A DNA stretch of 64,000 bases from Monodelphis domestica. Its lineage: Eukaryota; Chordata; Mammalia; Didelphimorphia; Didelphidae. Of this stretch, positions 1-11,410 are shown piece after piece (the stretch's first letter is position 1; each line of letters begins with the position of its first letter). The position numbers and the translations under genes are program-made. The stretch spans positions 104,186,350 to 104,250,349 of the forward strand of contig NC_077228.1 in assembly GCF_027887165.1 (NCBI RefSeq). Direction: 5' to 3'. The notes under the pieces are model-generated. The model was given only the letters and a program-made list of their open reading frames with translations, did not search any database and was not told where the DNA came from.

Positions 1-176
1 TCTCCATTTCCAGGGCAATTAATTCACCCTGCACTAGATGTCCACTGATGAAACTAACCATCACATTCATGCCATTATTCCTAATTCACCTTGCTGCATG
101 TTCCATCCATAGCTACTTGATGAGCATAGAGGAGGTGGTCTGATTGGAGCACTAATGAGAAAGAAAGTTATGAGGG

Positions 177-370
177 AAGCTAGATAGCTCAGTACATAGA
201 AACCCAGGCCTAAGGATGGAAGGTCCTGGGTTCAAATCTGGTCTCAATCACTTTCTAGCTGGATGACCATGGGCAAGTCCCTTAATCCCCATTGCCTAGC
301 CCTTACTGCTTTTCTGCCTTGGAACCGATATACAATATTGATTCTAACATGGAAGATAAGGGAAAAGGAA
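177..370 (+). repeat. Marsupial tRNA-headed SINE, type A
   Basis: Read 'aagctagatagctcag...' through 'gggttcaaatctgg', 'gcaagtcccttaa' and 'gattctaacatggaagataagg'. The B-box-like GGTTCAAATC shows the tRNA origin. I use 'type A' for SINEs with this head and this '-ttgattctaagatggaagg' end, resembling the MAR1-type family. Confidence 0.85.
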
Positions 371-426
371 GGAAGGAAGCAAGGAAGCAAGGAAGCAAGG
401 AAGCAAGGAAGGAAGGAAGGAAGGAA
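361..426 (+). repeat. (GGAA)n / (GCAAGGAA)n microsatellite
   Basis: Grew from the A-rich tail of the SINE just before it; four copies of GCAAGGAA lie inside the GGAA run. Confidence 0.9.
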
Positions 427-492
427 ATAAATTACACATTACCCTGAATCATTCATTCATTTTTTCCCCTCTCATTACAGTTCTGCCCAAAA

Positions 493-533
<41 letters not shown>

Positions 534-1000
534 TCCCCCCGCCCCCAAGCTGGCCTATAACCAAATTAAACTCTGGGTTATCCACTTACCATATCCAATC
601 ACATAAAACTAGAAGTCCAATGTGGGGGGATCTTTGCTTGAAAAATGTTGCCTCAAACCCCAGGCTCTACAGGCCAGGCCAGTTCTGGCCTTGCCCAAGG
701 ATGTTATTCTAAAATAAAATGAAAGAAAGAAGAATAGTGAATATACTCCATCTGAAGATATCTGAGATCCCAGGGAAGGTCTACAGCCATCTTGGGAATT
801 GGAGTGGTCAGTCTAGAATAGAGCCAAGGTCCTGGTATAAAACAAAACATGCATCTGAGTCTCTCCCAATTTATTCCAGACTCATATTGATCATGATCCA
901 GATTGCCAGGGGTGGTAGTAGGAAGTTCATAGCCAGGGATATTCTTTCCCATGGTAGGCATCATAATGTCCCTAAAGTCCTAGTCCATCTGCATTCTAAC
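427..1000. other. NAV1 intron, nothing assigned except a TC/TCTG tract
   Basis: A CT-rich simple tract lies at 499-534, followed by CCCCCCGCCCCC. I recognise no exon or element in the rest. Confidence 0.6.
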
Positions 1001-1760
1001 AGTTCAATTAAACAGACATTTGTTAAGCACTTGGCATGGACTCTGCATGGCACTAAGTGCTGTGAAGGATACAAAAGAAGCAAAGGGCATGACTCCTTCC
1101 CTCAATGACCTTATTTATAGTCTAGTTGGAAAGACAGCGAAGCTGATAAATACTAGAAAGCAGACAATCAAGTGCCAAAATGAGTGGCAGAAATGATAAG
1201 TGTCATGGGAATTCACAAATAGAGGCACATGATGTGGGCTGGAGCAATTGGGGAAGGCTTTGGAGTTGGGTCACAAAGAATAGTTAGAATTCATATTGGT
1301 GGGACAGTTAGGTTTTAGGCATAGTAAGAGTGCCAGGCTTGGAGTCAGGAGGACCTGGGTTCAAATCCAGCCTCAACCACTTCCTTACTGTGTGGTCCTG
1401 GGTAAGTCATTTAACCCTGATTGTACAGTCCTTGCCACTCTTCTATCTTATATTGGTTTTGAGCAGGGATGCTCAGTACTTTACAGGCAAGAGCTGAGTT
1501 GTGGCAAGAAGCATTAAATTGGTATTGGGAACTAAGGGGATTTAACATTGAATAAGTAAAGTAAGATACAATTATAGAATGCCTTGAAGGGACCAGGAGT
1601 TTGGACCTATAGGCAATAAACATTTTTTTAATATAAGGGACATGTGATCAACATGGTGTTTTAAAATTAACCTAATCTCAAAACTGTCCAAAGGATTGAA
1701 GGGATTGGTAAAGGAAGCCTGGAAAAGGAGATAAATTAGGTAACTATTCGAATATTTTAG
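1000..1760 (+). repeat. Ancient interspersed repeat, family not assigned, split by a SINE
   Basis: Pieces such as 'gttaagcacttggcatgg', 'ggatacaaaagaagcaaagg' and later 'gaccaggagtttggacctat' follow the pattern of an old mammalian repeat seen again at 9430-10330. A type A SINE fragment (1318-1470) interrupts it. Confidence 0.5.
1318..1470 (+). repeat. Type A SINE, damaged copy
   Basis: 'gccaggcttggagtcaggag', 'ggttcaaatccagcctcaa' and 'gtaagtcatttaaccctg' are visible; the 3' end is degenerate. Confidence 0.75.
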
Positions 1761-1844
1761 GTATGAGCTGATGGGTCCCTACCATATGCACATTAGCACT
1801 TTGCTATGCTAGCTAAGGACCTGGATATATTTGTTCAATTCCTG

Positions 1845-1975
1845 TTTTCTTTATCATCCTTACTTTCTATTCTAAGGCAAAAAGGCAAGAGCTAGGCAAT
1901 TGGGGTTAAGTGACTTGCCCAGCTAGGAAGTATCTAAAGCCAGATTTGAACCCAGGTCCACCAGATTTGTTGATT
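1845..1975 (-). repeat. Type A SINE fragment
   Basis: Reverse-strand copy, recognised from 'ggggttaagtgacttgccca' and 'tttgaacccaggtcc'. Confidence 0.8.
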
Positions 1976-3131
1976 CCTACAATGTGCAAGTACTGAACCT
2001 GAATTGAGTATTTTGGTATCAGCTTTTTGTTTGATAATCTATTTGCTTGCCCTTAGAAATGCCCCAAAGAGCACTTGGGATGGTCACAGAAGCAAAATCT
2101 TAAGGATAGTGGACTCCCAACAGATCAGAGGGGTCATGGCCCTAATGGTGCTGATACTAGTTCAAGAAGTTCCCAACAGATCTTCTTTAGAATCATAGAG
2201 AATCAGAATTACTACTTACTGGGCAACTACAGCCACAAGACCTCCCATCTTGCAAATGCAAACCTGGAGCTCCCTCAGATGCAGTAATGGAGTGGAAATT
2301 CTATCAATCAGATGACCTAGATTCCTCATTCCAGCCCTCTGGACTTGGCAAATCATCACCTCTGGGTCTGAGTTTCTTTATTAAATGAGGGATTTGAATT
2401 AAACCAACTCTCAGGCCCTTTCTAGATCTAAAATTTACACAAACACACACACCTCATTTCTCAATGTGTAGTCCTCATTATTACTGGATTGTACCCCAAC
2501 TCAAACTACTCCAGATTATATATTATATTCCATTTAATAGAGATCTGGTCACTGACTATGCATCAGCTGGAAGCTGTCACCAGGCAGCCCTTCCTATGTC
2601 CCAAGAGAGATTCCCACCAACTCCCCCAACTGCCTGGAAATGGAAGTCTCCAATATCTATAAAACCCCAATAATTTCCCCTTCCTTTCCCCAGCCATCCT
2701 AAAGCCCTGGTTCACCTCTCTCCTTTGCAACATTTGGCACTCTTCTTACCGCCTCTTGCCACCATTCCAAGTCTGTGTTCCTGAGTGTGTGTGTGCATTG
2801 ATATGGGTATGCATGCTGCATGACCAAAGCCTACAACATGGGACAGTTCCCTGGTTTGCATTGTTAGCTCACATCTTTAAGTTCCATTCCTCAAGAAGGG
2901 GAAAGGGAGGGCATTTGAGAGTTGATCGCTGGAGAGCTCGGAAGTCTGGCGGCTTAGTTCATACCATGACTAGTGGGAACAAGGGATACTAAGATACACT
3001 GGAGTCCACTCTTCCTGACAGTTCCTGAGGCACCTTGGATGGCCTATGTTTATAGTCAATCCTGGTTGCTTGGGTATTAGGCAGGTGAGCCCAAGTCAAA
3101 GATTGAATCTTGAGACTCAAATGATGCCAGG
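1976..3131. other. NAV1 intron, mostly unassigned
   Basis: A MIR-like fragment on + is likely at 2325-2440 ('tttctttattaaatgaggga'). No convincing exon was found; the short open frames around 2464 and 2756 lack protein-like features. Confidence 0.5.
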
Positions 3132-3139
3132 TTCTAGAT

Positions 3140-3330
3140 CAAGGGTTCTTAACCTGAGCTCCATGAATGTGGTTCAAAACATTTTGAGAACTGTATTTCA
3201 CTATAATTGGCTTCCTGTTTAATCCTATATTTTTTACTTTATGCATTTAAAAACATTATTCTAAGAATAGACTTCCTCAGACTGCCCAAAGGTATCCATG
3301 ACAAAAAATAGAAATGGTTAAGAACCCCTA
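3140..3330. mobile_element. Non-autonomous hAT-like DNA element (about 190 bp)
   Basis: Inverted termini CAAGGGTTCTTAACC at the left and GGTTAAGAACCCCTA at the right. Flanks ttctagat (3132-3139) and atctggat (3331-3338) look like an eroded 8-bp target duplication. Confidence 0.7.
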
Positions 3331-3796
3331 ATCTGGATTAGTAAGAGTTCTGCTGGGAAAAAGAGAATTGAGATTCCTACATTGTAGAGAGGCACCAACC
3401 AGCATTGGGGGGCCCCACTGTGACTATGCCCTAACTGCCTTCTGTGCACTTAGGTCCATAGAAGGCTACTTGGAGGTCTTGTTTCCCAAATATGAGAGGG
3501 AAGGCCCAAACCCAAGCCAAGCCCCCCACAAAGAAATAGACCAGAAGATTCTACCTTCTCTACCAGCCCCAGTTCTAGAGAACTCCTTTTCCCTTATTCC
3601 TCAATACAAAGAGGAGCCTTATAAAGAAGACTTAATCCCAGCCAGCCAGCATCCTACCCTCAGGCAAAGCATCTCTCCCTCCAGCCCTCTCAGTTTCAGG
3701 ACCCCCAAAGGAGCCTTATCTAGGACTAGTCCCGAGGGGTCAGTCCTAAAACACAACCCCCTACTTTACTCCACTCTTGGCTCTGTTCTCTTACAG
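3331..3796 (+). other. Open reading frame running into the first NAV1 exon of the window
   Basis: A frame open from at least 3368 runs without a stop through 143 codons into the exon at 3797. It is Ser/Pro-rich (for example SPSSPLSFRTPKGALSRTS). A strong acceptor (polypyrimidine tract and TTAG) ends at 3453, but its phase does not match the phase-0 start at 3797, so simple alternative acceptor use would shift the frame. It could be an alternative first exon, or chance. Confidence 0.3.
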
Positions 3797-6700
3797 CTGC
3801 GTAGCTCCTTCAACAAAGCCTTTAGCATCAAGAAGGGCCCCAAGTCAGCCTCCTCATACTCTGACATTGAGGAGATTGCCACACCTGACTCGTCAGCCCC
3901 ATCTTCACCCAAACTTCAGCATGGATCCACTGAGACTGCCTCACCATCCATCAAGTCCTCCAACTCCTCCTCTGTGGGCATTGACGTCACCGAGTAAGTA
4001 TCTCCCACCAACCCAGGACTCTGTGACCTTACCTGTCTGAACCAGGGTCCCATTCTGGGGGGGCTCTGCCTGCTCAGTATCAATTCTGAATCCCTAGTGT
4101 CCTTCAAGGCTCAGCTCATGTGCCATCTTCTATGTAAAGCCTCCCACCCCAGCTGCTAGAGCCTTTTCTTTCCTCCCCAAAAAATACACTTTGGGGCAGC
4201 TAGGTGGCTCAGTGGATAGAGCACCAGAGCTAGAAAAGGGAGATTCTAGATTCAAATCTGTCTCCTGGGATGAGACAGCTAGGTGGCCCAGTGGATTGAG
4301 AACCAGGCCTGGATACAGGAGGTCTTGGGTTCAAATATGAGCTCAGGTACTTCCTAGGTGTGTGACCTTGGGCAAGTCACTTAGCCTCCATTACCTACCC
4401 CTTATCACTCTTCTGCCTTGGAACCAATACGAAGTATTGATTCTTAAGTAGAAGGTATGGGTATGGGAAGGCTAGGCAATTAGGGTTAAATGACTTGCCC
4501 AGGGTCACACTGCTAGGAAGTACCTGAGCTCAAATTTGAATCCAAGACCTCCTGTCTCCAGGCCTGGTTCTCAATCCACTGAGCCACCTAGCTGTCACAT
4601 CCCAGGAGACTTAATAATAACCAGCATTTATATAGCACCTACTATATGCTAGGCATACTGTGCTTTATAAATATTATCTTCTTATATCCAATATTATCTC
4701 ACTGTATTTTCACAGCAACCCTGGGAAGTAAGCATTAATACCAAATAGTGGATAAATAATTTGCCCAAGGTCCCATAGCTGATGAATGTCTAATTCTGGA
4801 TTCGAACTCGGCTCTTCTTGTGTCCAGGCCCAGAGTTACCTACACCAATGAAATCACAGGCCCATCAACAACAATAATGATAATAATAAATAGATATATG
4901 AGTGGGTTTGTGTACATTTGTATAAATATATCTTGTCTCCCTTGAAAGCAGAAGCAGTTTCATTTTTGTCTCTGTGTCTCCAGTATCTGACAAATATCTG
5001 TTGATTAATTGTTTTGATGCATGCCCCACCAAAGGTGTCTGCCAATAATTATTCCTTTTTAGGTGTCCTTGGGGGAGGGTAATGTAAAGATTGCCCTTCG
5101 TTGTTGATAGAGAACCCAGTGATGCCTTGTGAGCCAAATGGTCCTCGGGACACATATCCATATCTTAATCTCCCCAGAAGCCCCCCAAAACTTTGGTATT
5201 ACGGTGGGCAGTCTTGTCTATCTCTTGCTCACCTATCCATCACAATGCTACTCTCCACCCCAAATAGGATGTTCCATGCCAACGAGGAAGAGGAGGAACC
5301 AGAGAAGAAAGAGGTATCTGAGCTTCGCTCAGAGCTATGGGAGAAAGAGATGAAGCTCACAGATATCCGACTGGAAGCTCTCAACTCTGCCCACCAACTG
5401 GACCAGCTCCGGGAGACCATGCATAACATGCAGGTTAGCCCAGGGCAAGAGCTGGTGGAAGGAGTGGTCTGGGGCTTGCCCAATCCCTGAAGTCCTTAAC
5501 TGCTGGCTCTCTTCTCCCCAGCTGGAGGTGGACCTCCTAAAGGCAGAGAATGACCGTCTGAAGGTGGCTCCAGGTCCCTCATCTGGTTCAACACCGGGGC
5601 AGGCCCCCGGTTCATCTGCTGCCTCATCCCCACGTCGTTCCCTGGGTCTTGCCCTGGCCCATTCCTTCAGTCCTAGCCTCACAGACACAGGTACCTACCC
5701 AAAGATAAGAGTATTTGAGAGTGGGAAAAGGAGAGACAACATCCTCTGTCCTTACCTATCCTACTTCCTCCAGGGGCAATGTGAGTTCCACCTGAATTCA
5801 TTTTCTTCCTTCCTGGGAATGGCTCAAATTTAAATGCTTCAAAGTTTAAAAAAACAAAACAAAACAAAAAACCCTTTTCTTATATTATCTCTTTTAACTA
5901 TCTCTGGGAGGTAGGTGCTATTATTATCCTCATTTTACAGATAGGGAAACTGAGGCTGATAAAAGTTAAGTGATTTCCACAAGTTTACAGAGCTAGTAAA
6001 GGAGTAGAATTCAGACCTTCCTGATTCCAAGTCCAGCACTCTGTCCACTGTACGTAGGAAATCATAAGACACACCAGAGTGTTTGTTGGTCAACCTAAGT
6101 TATTCTATGCCTCAATTTTCTCTTTGGGTAACTAGAAAAAATGAGAAGATTAATTAGAACCACTATGGAAGACCTGGGGAAGGGAGTGTGTTCCCAGGGT
6201 CTTCACTCAGCCTTTCCCATTAACCTCCATAGACCTGTCACCCATGGATGGCATCAGCACCTGTAGCTCAAAGGAAGAAGTAACCCTACGAGTAGTAGTC
6301 CGAATGCCACCTCAGCACATCATCAAAGGGGTAAGGAATTGGAAGGGATGAGGGGGACTAGTGGAGATGGGGGTAAAGAGAGCAGCCACACTGGGAAACC
6401 AGAACAATACTTCATTTTATATCCAAAAAATAAAATCTGGAATCAATTCTCCCATTAGTAAAAGGTGAGCTCATCGAGGACAGGAACTCTTTCATTTCCA
6501 TTTTCATTGAGGTCAGGGACTACTTTGGTTTTGTATTCTCAAGACTTAGTACAATTCCTGGCATATAGTAGGAGCTTTATAAATGCATGTTGAACAGAAA
6601 CCCTTAGAGGGTTCCAAGCTAGAGCTTTCCCCTGTCAGAAGAGACTCTTCTTGCCTAACTTCTCCAGAGCCACAGAGAGAAATATTTACTGGCCTCTACT

Positions 6701-9700
6701 TTGGACTTTCAGGACTTGAAACAGCAGGAATTCTTCCTGGGTTCGAGCAAGGTCAGTGGTAAAATTGACTGGAAGATGCTAGATGAGGCCGTTTGCCAAG
6801 TGTTTAAGGTAAGAGAAAGTCATAGCCTCTTTCCAGTAGGGTGGATCATTGCTCATCGGGTCTTGAGCTGTGGTATCTGTGGGTTATCTGGGAGCTTGGA
6901 TGTTTTTATCCGGAATACTCAGATGTTAGTGCTTGAATGGGGACAGCGACCTCCATCTCTATCCTCTTTAATATTGTCTCTCTCCTTTCCTCTCTCTCTT
7001 CCTATCCCCTGCCCCTTTGTCATTGTCAAATACCAAATGTGGTATTTGCCTTTCTCTTTGGCCCTTTTCATAGGACTACATTACAAAGATGGACCCAGCT
7101 TCTACACTGGGCTTGAGTACTGAGTCAGTCTATGGCTACAGCATCAGCCATGTGAAGCGGGTACTAGATTCGGAGCCCCCGGAGCTGCCACCGTGTCGTC
7201 GGGGTGTCAATAGCATCGCGGTCTCACTCAAAGGTTAGTCCTTTCACCAGGGGATAGGTAGCCCAGAGTGGGAGTAGAGGCTTAACCAAGCACTGATGCC
7301 TTCCCTTTGGTGCCTCCAGTAGTCCTTCCCTCTACACCTGAGTCTCTAAATCTGTGTCTCTTAATACACAGTGAGGGATGTTTCCCAGGATCTGATGTCC
7401 TTCTAGGTTTCTTATCTGGGGATTTGTACAGCCTTCCATGAAGCTTTAAAGGGAAATAATTTTAATCTTCTCAGGAGACTTCCTAGGAAAAGGATGTGGA
7501 GGCCTTTCTGGGTCCACTGCAATCCTTGAGGTTCTAACTATGGTTTGTTTCCTGGGGTGGTGTGTACAGGTCTAAAAGAGAAGTGTGTTGACAGCCTAGT
7601 GTTTGAAACACTGATCCCCAAGCCCATGATGCAACACTACATAAGCCTCCTTCTCAAGCACCGACGTCTCATTCTCTCGGGCCCCAGTGGCACAGGCAAG
7701 ACCTACCTAACCAATCGGTTGGCTGAGTATCTGGTGGAACGCTCAGGCCGAGAGGTCACAGAAGGCATTGTCAGCACCTTCAACATGCACCAGCAGTCAT
7801 GCAAGGTACCTACCCCCAGGACACCTATCACTATTGGCTCAGTTGGCCAAACATCCCAAATTCAACATTGGCCTGAACTCCCATCCCCTAAACACTTCTC
7901 CCTTCCTCTCTCTAATCTCTTCCCTTATACCTTCTTTCTGCTCTCCTCATCTCTTAGCTTATTCTTCATCCCCTCTACTGGTCTTTAATTTCCATCTCTG
8001 CAAAATGAGGGGGTTGGTTAAGATCTTCTTTCCCTCTTCTGCTTCCCTTCCTCTAATCCCTCCTTTCATGCTCCTTCTTCCTCACTCTCATTTCCCATCA
8101 AGAAACTGCCCTTCCTCTCCCCTGCATCCTATTTCTTCTCCTCTCTTGCTATCCTTTCCATTTCATTCTCCTTTAAACCTTTCCTCTGTCACAATTTCCC
8201 AACCCCTCTCCTATTCTTCTCCTTCTGCCCTCCTTAGCATCATCCCTATCCCCAGACTCAGCACAGAAAGCTGAACATAGCCAGTCAAGTTCTCTCTACA
8301 CCCTCTGGATTTGGCTCAAATCAAATGGTTCTGATTATAGGATGTGATGGAAGCTCTTTGTCTTTGCAGCATTTGGTTCTGGATTAGTCCTGGGGTTATC
8401 TTTCTCTCTTGGGACCTCACCTACTACCTCCCTTTCCAACCCCTAGGACCTGCAATTATACCTCTCTAACCTGGCTAACCAGATTGACCGGGAGACAGGC
8501 ATCGGGGATGTGCCCCTGGTGATTCTGCTGGATGATCTGAGCGAAGCAGGATCCCTCAGTGAACTAGTCAATGGAGCTCTTACCTGCAAATACCACAAAT
8601 GGTGAGCCAAGGCTAAGAGCAAAATGTGCTTATGGGAAGCTGTCCGTGTCAATCAGCTTTCTTTCTATAATATTGACATGGCAAGGAGCAATATCTGGAA
8701 CAAATCCATGTTTGTTTGTGTCCCCCCTCCCATTCTTTTTTTCTTCACAGCCCCTATATCATAGGTACCACCAATCAGCCTGTGAAGATGACCCCTAACC
8801 ATGGCCTGCACTTGAGCTTCAGGTAAGGATCCTGCTTTACTCCTGGACCTGGGTGGACATTAGATGCCCTTTTCCATCTCCCAATTTCCCTCCCTCTGTC
8901 TCTCCCTGCCTGCTAACTACCACAAAGAATCTGATCTCTAAAGGTTATAGCCAAAGAAGCTGGGGACAGCTAAAGGAAAAGAAGCTCGAGGAACTCTCAG
9001 TGTCAGAGAAAATGAAATGAAGGAATAGACCCATATAAAGACTGTCAAGGATACCAATTAAAAAGAAGTAAACCTTCTTAGGAAGAGGAATCATGAGTTA
9101 GAATAGGGGGTCAGCAAATTATGCCCCAAGAGCCAAATCTGCCCTGTCTCCTGTTTTGTACCTCTAGAATGATTTTTATATTTTTAAATACAATAAAATA
9201 TTATTTTAAAATATTAGAACCATTCTTAGCTCATAGGCTGCACAAAACGCAGGCTGGATTTGGCCCTTGACCTCTACTTTTTGGCAACCCCTCAGTTAAT
9301 CAGCTCTGTCATCTGGATTCTCAATCAGTTCTGTTCTGAGGGCAGGATATTAACATCTAAGAGGATTATTTAAGTGAAATAAACTCATTTCCTCAAACTT
9401 TAAAAGATGACCATTGATGGAAGTTACTGTACTAAGTTTGGGATATAAAAATGAAAAATGACACAGCCTGTGCCCTCAAGTACATTATAAGGGATGAAGA
9501 GAGAAGATAAGACACATACATAACTAACTATGACACGAAGTAGCCTGTGATTAGAAAGAGAGCCAGACAAGATACTCTAAGGAAAACTGTGGAAGGAAAG
9601 ATATTGTTCTCAGCTGGGAGAATGAGACAAAGGCTTCTTGAAATAGGCTGGCACTGAGTTAGTTAGGCCTTACAGGGAGAAAAGCATCTCAATATGCAGA

Positions 9701-11345
9701 GATGTAGAGGGAGTGGATTCCAGGCAGAGAAGTAAAAAAAAATGAACAGATAGTGAGAAAACAGAAAGAATGAGTGCAGACTTAACTCTAGGGAAGTGGA
9801 AAAGAAGTAAAAATATAGGCTTATAGTTTAAGGGCTTAATAAAATCAAGAAAAATTATTTCTAGGATAGAGAGACCTAGGAGCCAGTAGAGAAGAAGAGA
9901 TTGAAGGTCCACAGGAGATCATTGGTCCAGAGCAGTTAGGTAGCTCAGTGGATAGAGAGCCAGATCTAGAGACATGAGGTCCTGAATTCAAACATGGCCT
10001 CAGACACTGCCTAACAAATCACTTAACCCCCATTGCCTAGCCCCTGTGGCTCTTCTGCCTTGGAGTCAGTACACAGTATTGATTCTAAGATGGAAGGGAA
10101 AGGTCTAAAACAAAATGATACAGATCCTCCTCCAGGGTGCTCACATTCTAACAGAAGGAGACAATATATATGGGGAGATGGTGACCAGCAAAAGGAATTT
10201 TTCAGTCTGAGTAGTTCAGGAGATTGTAAATAGAGCCATAAGATGCTCCAGATTGTCATAGTGTGTTGGTGGTGATAATTATTCAGTTATTGCCCCCAGA
10301 GCAAGAAGTAGAAAGGGGTAGAGCTACACATGGCTAGATGATCCCTGCTGAATAGACCTCGGTGTCTTAGTGGAGGGCTGGTTGGAATGTGTAGCACAGT
10401 TTAGTAGCAGCTAGATAAAGCAGATGAAGGTGAGCTTTCACTTGTGCACTTGCTGTTAAGAGAGCTCAGCCCCAGACCTGTATCCCAAGACAAATAATTT
10501 GGGGGTGGAGTATGTTCTCTGCTCAGTGTTATAGGTGGGCAAAATAAGGGCATCAACAAGACAAATGGAAGATGCACTCTTTGGGTTGGATGTTAGCTGG
10601 CAAGATGAGATAACAGTGCAAGCTGCCAATTGCTCCTGCTTTGGATCTGACTCTCGTATTAGTATCTCGGAAGAGACCATCTCAGCTTTAATGGATAGTG
10701 ATGGTGGGGTAGGGGGGAGAGAGGGAAGAAATGGATGGATGGATCCTAGTCATGGCCCTCCAGTGCAATCTGACTGCTCTCCCCATTCCTGTGGTAGGAT
10801 GCTGACATTTTCCAACAACGTGGAGCCAGCCAATGGCTTCCTAGTGCGTTACCTGAGAAGGAAGCTGGTTGAGTCAGACAGTGATATCAATGCCAACAAG
10901 GAAGAGCTTCTTCGAGTGCTGGACTGGGTGCCCAAGCTGTGGTACCATCTCCATACTTTCCTAGAGAAGCACAGCACTTCAGACTTCCTCATAGGTACTG
11001 GGATTCCTATACCCTCTTGGGGTTGGCAGGGCAGCTCTCTTTGTTTACTTCTCTTCTATGAGAGGATTTCCCACAGAAGAAAAAAGATCACATGGGTCGA
11101 TGGGGTTATGATTGGGGATGTAGCCTCTAAATGATCACCCTGGTGCAAATATCAATAATATGGAAATAGGTCTTGATCAATGACACATGTAAAACCCAGT
11201 GCAGTTGCATGTCGGCTATAGGAGGGGGTGAGGGGTGGGGAGGAAAAGAATATGAATCTTGTAACCATGGGAAAATATTCTAAATTAATTAATTAAATGA
11301 GATTTTCCAAATATGTAAAAAATAAAGAAAAATATAAATCTTCCT

Positions 11346-11410
<65 letters not shown>

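Noticed and set aside
7768..8274. 168-codon Ser/Pro/Leu-rich frame after a NAV1 exon
   Set aside because: It is the pyrimidine-rich intron read in an open frame; the donor at 7806 and the acceptor at 8446 fit the NAV1 protein.
10535..11134. 199-codon frame extending a NAV1 exon on both sides
   Set aside because: Only 10798-10994 matches NAV1 with correct splice sites; the extensions are intron and LINE tail.
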